A stretch of 64,000 nt of DNA, taken from Utricularia gibba (taxonomy: Eukaryota > Streptophyta > Magnoliopsida > Lamiales > Lentibulariaceae). Below, in pieces: positions 61,589-64,000 of this stretch. The notes under the pieces were generated by a model. The model was not told the DNA's origin, did not search any database, and worked only from the letters and a program-made list of their open reading frames with translations. The position numbers and the translations under genes were made by a program. The DNA lies in the NCBI GenBank assembly GCA_002189035.1, contig NEEC01000011.1:3100001-3164000 (forward strand), in the 5' to 3' direction. Each line of letters begins with the position of its first letter. Positions within the stretch are counted from its first letter, which is position 1.

Positions 61589-63782
61589 CTACTTGAGATG
61601 TCTGATGCCATTGCAGGCCAGGGTGCCTTCGAGGTTTCCGATGATTCGGGATATTCGGATTTCCAGCCCCGTTTGAACTTCTCTGAAGAGGGTTCTCATG
61701 GTGTCAGCAAATCGTTTTGCTTCGAACCTCTGAGCACGTTGGATCTTCGCTTCTTCGCCTTCATATAAAAGGGAAATCTTGGCTTGCACTTGTGTTAGCT
61801 TTTGCCCTGTTGCAACCATATACCGCTGTAGCTGAAAGGTTTCTCCTAGAAAATGCTCCAGGATCTTGGTATCATCTCGTCTAGTAGAATTGCCTGGACG
61901 ATCTCTGCTTGAATCCAGGTTGTTTTCTACCTGCGGTTTGTAGAAAATAGAGGGAGTATGTGAGGATAGAAGACACAGGAATCGAGTTTATGAATAAAAA
62001 GGTGTTCGTGCTAGAGCGACCATTCGTTGGCAGAGATCGTCTGTTTTTCCTTGAAGGGACTGATAGCGATCCACCTGTTTGCTGAGAAGTGATATCAGCA
62101 TTGCATTGCCTTCACTCTCAGTGCTCCCACATTCTTGCTTTCCCTTCAACCTTTCGAGTACTAGAAGTTGCTGCTTCAGCCTCTTTATCTTGTAAGTAAC
62201 TCCGAGTGCATGAAGGTCTAGTTTCCTGGTGGAACCGTTGAATTCAGTTCTCTTTCTGGTGCAGGCAACATCATTTGAGACTATAATCGAATGGGGAGCT
62301 GCATCGACCACCGCATCCTTATTAGGATATTCAATAGCCAAAACTACGTCATCGAGCTGATCATCACTAGGGTATTTCTCCACCTTAACTTCTTGCATTT
62401 CATCTTCTGGAGTGCTGTTGACGAAGCTTTCTTCGTAGCAGATAATGCTGCGGTTAGTGGCTTCTTCGCTCGGAGATGAATTGAACTCCTGCTTGTGGAG
62501 ATCTGGAGAACTTTGACTCGCTAACTGCTTTTGTTTCAGTGCATGCAGCTCTCTCTTTTGATCTAGAGTCTGTGCCTCGAGCTTCATGTTCTCCTTCCTC
62601 AGCTGTGCAAAGTCTCGTTCCAGTGCATGGACGTATGATCGCAACTCCTCTGTTTCTGCTTCGGTTTCCAACAAACTAGATTGAAGGGCTTTCAGGCTTT
62701 CATCTTTGAGTCTGAGTCGCTCAACAAAAGCTTCTATCTCGACATTATACCTTCCCCATCTTCCTCCTCCAAATCTGCTTCGTGTTCGTCGCTTGCGGCG
62801 GCGATCAAATACGGTTCGGATGCAAGGGAAAGCATGCCATTTCCTCTTCTCATCTCAGGTTGATCATAACTTTCCATTTGGTTAAACAGCAAGTTTTTGA
62901 ACAAATGTTTCTCATTCTTGGACTCTTTCCACTTCTCTGCTTCTGGCTTTCTTGCTTCCTCATCTTCCTTATCGATTTAAATCCCTTCAAAGGAAACTGT
63001 CTGTCTTCCTCAGACTTCCCCCGGATAGCAGATAGCAACTGGTCCTTTTGCTCCAATTCCCTGCGCAGCTCCGTTAGCTCAGCAGACAATCTCTGGTTCA
63101 TGGCCACAGCTTTCTCCTTCTGCTCCCTTACCGGATTCGCTGCTTCGAGTCGTCTCTCAGCCCGGTTCAGCTCCGCTTGAAGCTGTCTCTGAGCTGAAAC
63201 AAGCTCTATAATGGCGGTCTTGTGCTTCATAATGTGCGCTGAATGGCGCTCAGCTTCGTGCCTTGCAATTTCCCTCAGCTCATCAACAGCAGTCTCAGCT
63301 GCAGTGGCCTTTTCCTCCATCTCCCGTCTCCTCTCTTCGATTTCTTCGATCTGTACATCCTTTTCCAGCACGAGACTCTCACTTTCCTCCAGCCTTCGCC
63401 TTAACTCAGATGCGCATTTTTCACCATCTGCCTCAACTGCTCTCACTTCATGCATAAGTAACTCTATCTGTTGCCTGAGGATCTTCCTCTCATTGAACCA
63501 GCTCTGCTCTTTTGCAGCAAAGATGCTCACTACCCTCTCATTCGCCTTTGATTCTTCATTTCTTCGTTTGATCAATTCCTCGATCTGTCTTTCAGCGGTT
63601 TCCAGCTTCCGAACACTCCACAGACATGCTCCAAATAGATATGAACAGCAAAAGCTGTGTCTCTCAGGCTCAGATGAGACATTTAGAGCAAAAAATGCAC
63701 AAGAAACACCAAGAAACACAGGGTAGAAACTGTCAATCCTCTCCTGATACGCAGCAGGAACAGAGGCTGCATCTTCATCCAT
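61589..63782 (-). CDS. Plant coiled-coil protein of unknown function, with two apparent single-base frameshifts
   Basis: ATG 63782 to TAG 61589. After MDEDAASVPAAYQERIDSFY and PVFLGVSCAFFAL the protein is a long coiled coil (for example KRRNEESKANERVVSIFAAK, EERRREMEEKATAAETAVDE, AELTELRRELEQKDQLLSA). Conserved later segments are YNVEIEAFVERLRLKDESLK, HALGVTYKIKRLKQQLLVLE and GLEIRISRIIGNLEGTLACN. It resembles plant coiled-coil proteins whose role I do not know. The frame breaks twice. At 62976-62978 one more A gives KGFKIDKEDEEARKPEAEKW. At 62754-62757 one more G (coding strand) gives DGGRYNVEIEAFVERLRLKD. Both repaired readings fit the conserved plant sequence, so errors are likelier than decay. 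As written the main frame ends early. Confidence 0.8.
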
Positions 63783-64000
63783 GACCCAATCTTTATGCTA
63801 ATTCTGAAACTCACAAGTAGAAGATGATCGATAGATCATGTTTTTGCATGAAACGCATACACAACAACATCATACCAAGTTCAATCTCCTCCCAAAGCTA
63901 AAATCAAGCATCAAAACCAGAAATGAAGGAGACCCAGAAAAGGAAGACGACGAAGAAGTGCTCACCAAACACTTCGACTTCTTCAGAAAACTCCCAGCAG
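63783..64000. other. Window edge: coiled-coil gene leader, possible edge of another gene
   Basis: Mostly the upstream leader of the coiled-coil gene. On + a protein-like open frame (EGDPEKEDDEEVLTKHFDFF) runs off the right edge without its own ATG. It could be an exon of a neighbouring gene or chance. Confidence 0.3.

Noticed and set aside
62470-63780. Coiled-coil gene as a true pseudogene
   Set aside because: Both breaks are single bases missing from homopolymers, and the conserved downstream blocks are unaffected, so sequencing error is preferred.

Overview
This window is nuclear DNA of a flowering plant. Nearly every gene has GT-AG introns, and all are of plant type: chloroplast Mfd, ENH1, pseudo-response regulator, SAUR, Dof, NAC, MEB and RG-II xylosyltransferase-like genes. 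The locus is compact, with about 20 genes in 64 kb, short introns, no tRNA or rRNA gene and no recognisable intact transposon. The species cannot be named from the sequence.

Layout, left to right. 0-7 kb: the 3' part of a lysine-pathway aspartokinase, then a plastid transcription-repair coupling factor (Mfd), both +. 7-20 kb: a REB1-like SANT protein (-), a family 1 glycosyltransferase (+), a PWWP protein (-), an acidic KEN-box protein with a mitosis-type promoter element (+), the thylakoid PDZ-rubredoxin ENH1 (-), and a small plastid membrane protein (+) head-to-head with ENH1. 20-35 kb: an ER-body membrane protein (MEB, -), a membrane-tethered NAC factor (+), the nascent-polypeptide-associated complex alpha subunit (-), a decayed segment ending in a poly(A) run, and a PRR5/PRR9-type clock gene (-) with evening elements upstream. 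35-45 kb: two tandem GT77 xylosyltransferase-like genes plus a possible N-terminal relic and three copies of a non-coding flanking segment, with a SAUR32-like gene embedded. 45-64 kb: a MOT2-like MFS transporter (+), a Dof factor (-), a 3'-5' exonuclease/Mut7-C protein (-), an acyl-CoA-binding ankyrin protein (+), ER chaperone BiP (-) with two UPR elements, an ABI-like WAVE-complex subunit (-), and a coiled-coil protein (-).

The genes do not form one pathway. Many neighbours match genes that sit near one another in Arabidopsis (PRR5/PRR9, ABIL, SAUR32, MEB2, NAC091; aspartokinase plus Mfd; BiP plus ABIL), so the window looks like conserved ancestral gene order. No novel multi-gene system was found. 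The most important observation for a user is that four genes lose their reading frame at five places, and each break is explained by one missing base in a short homopolymer. That points to systematic base-calling errors rather than four pseudogenes. Two GC-AG introns and several well-placed regulatory elements are also reported.
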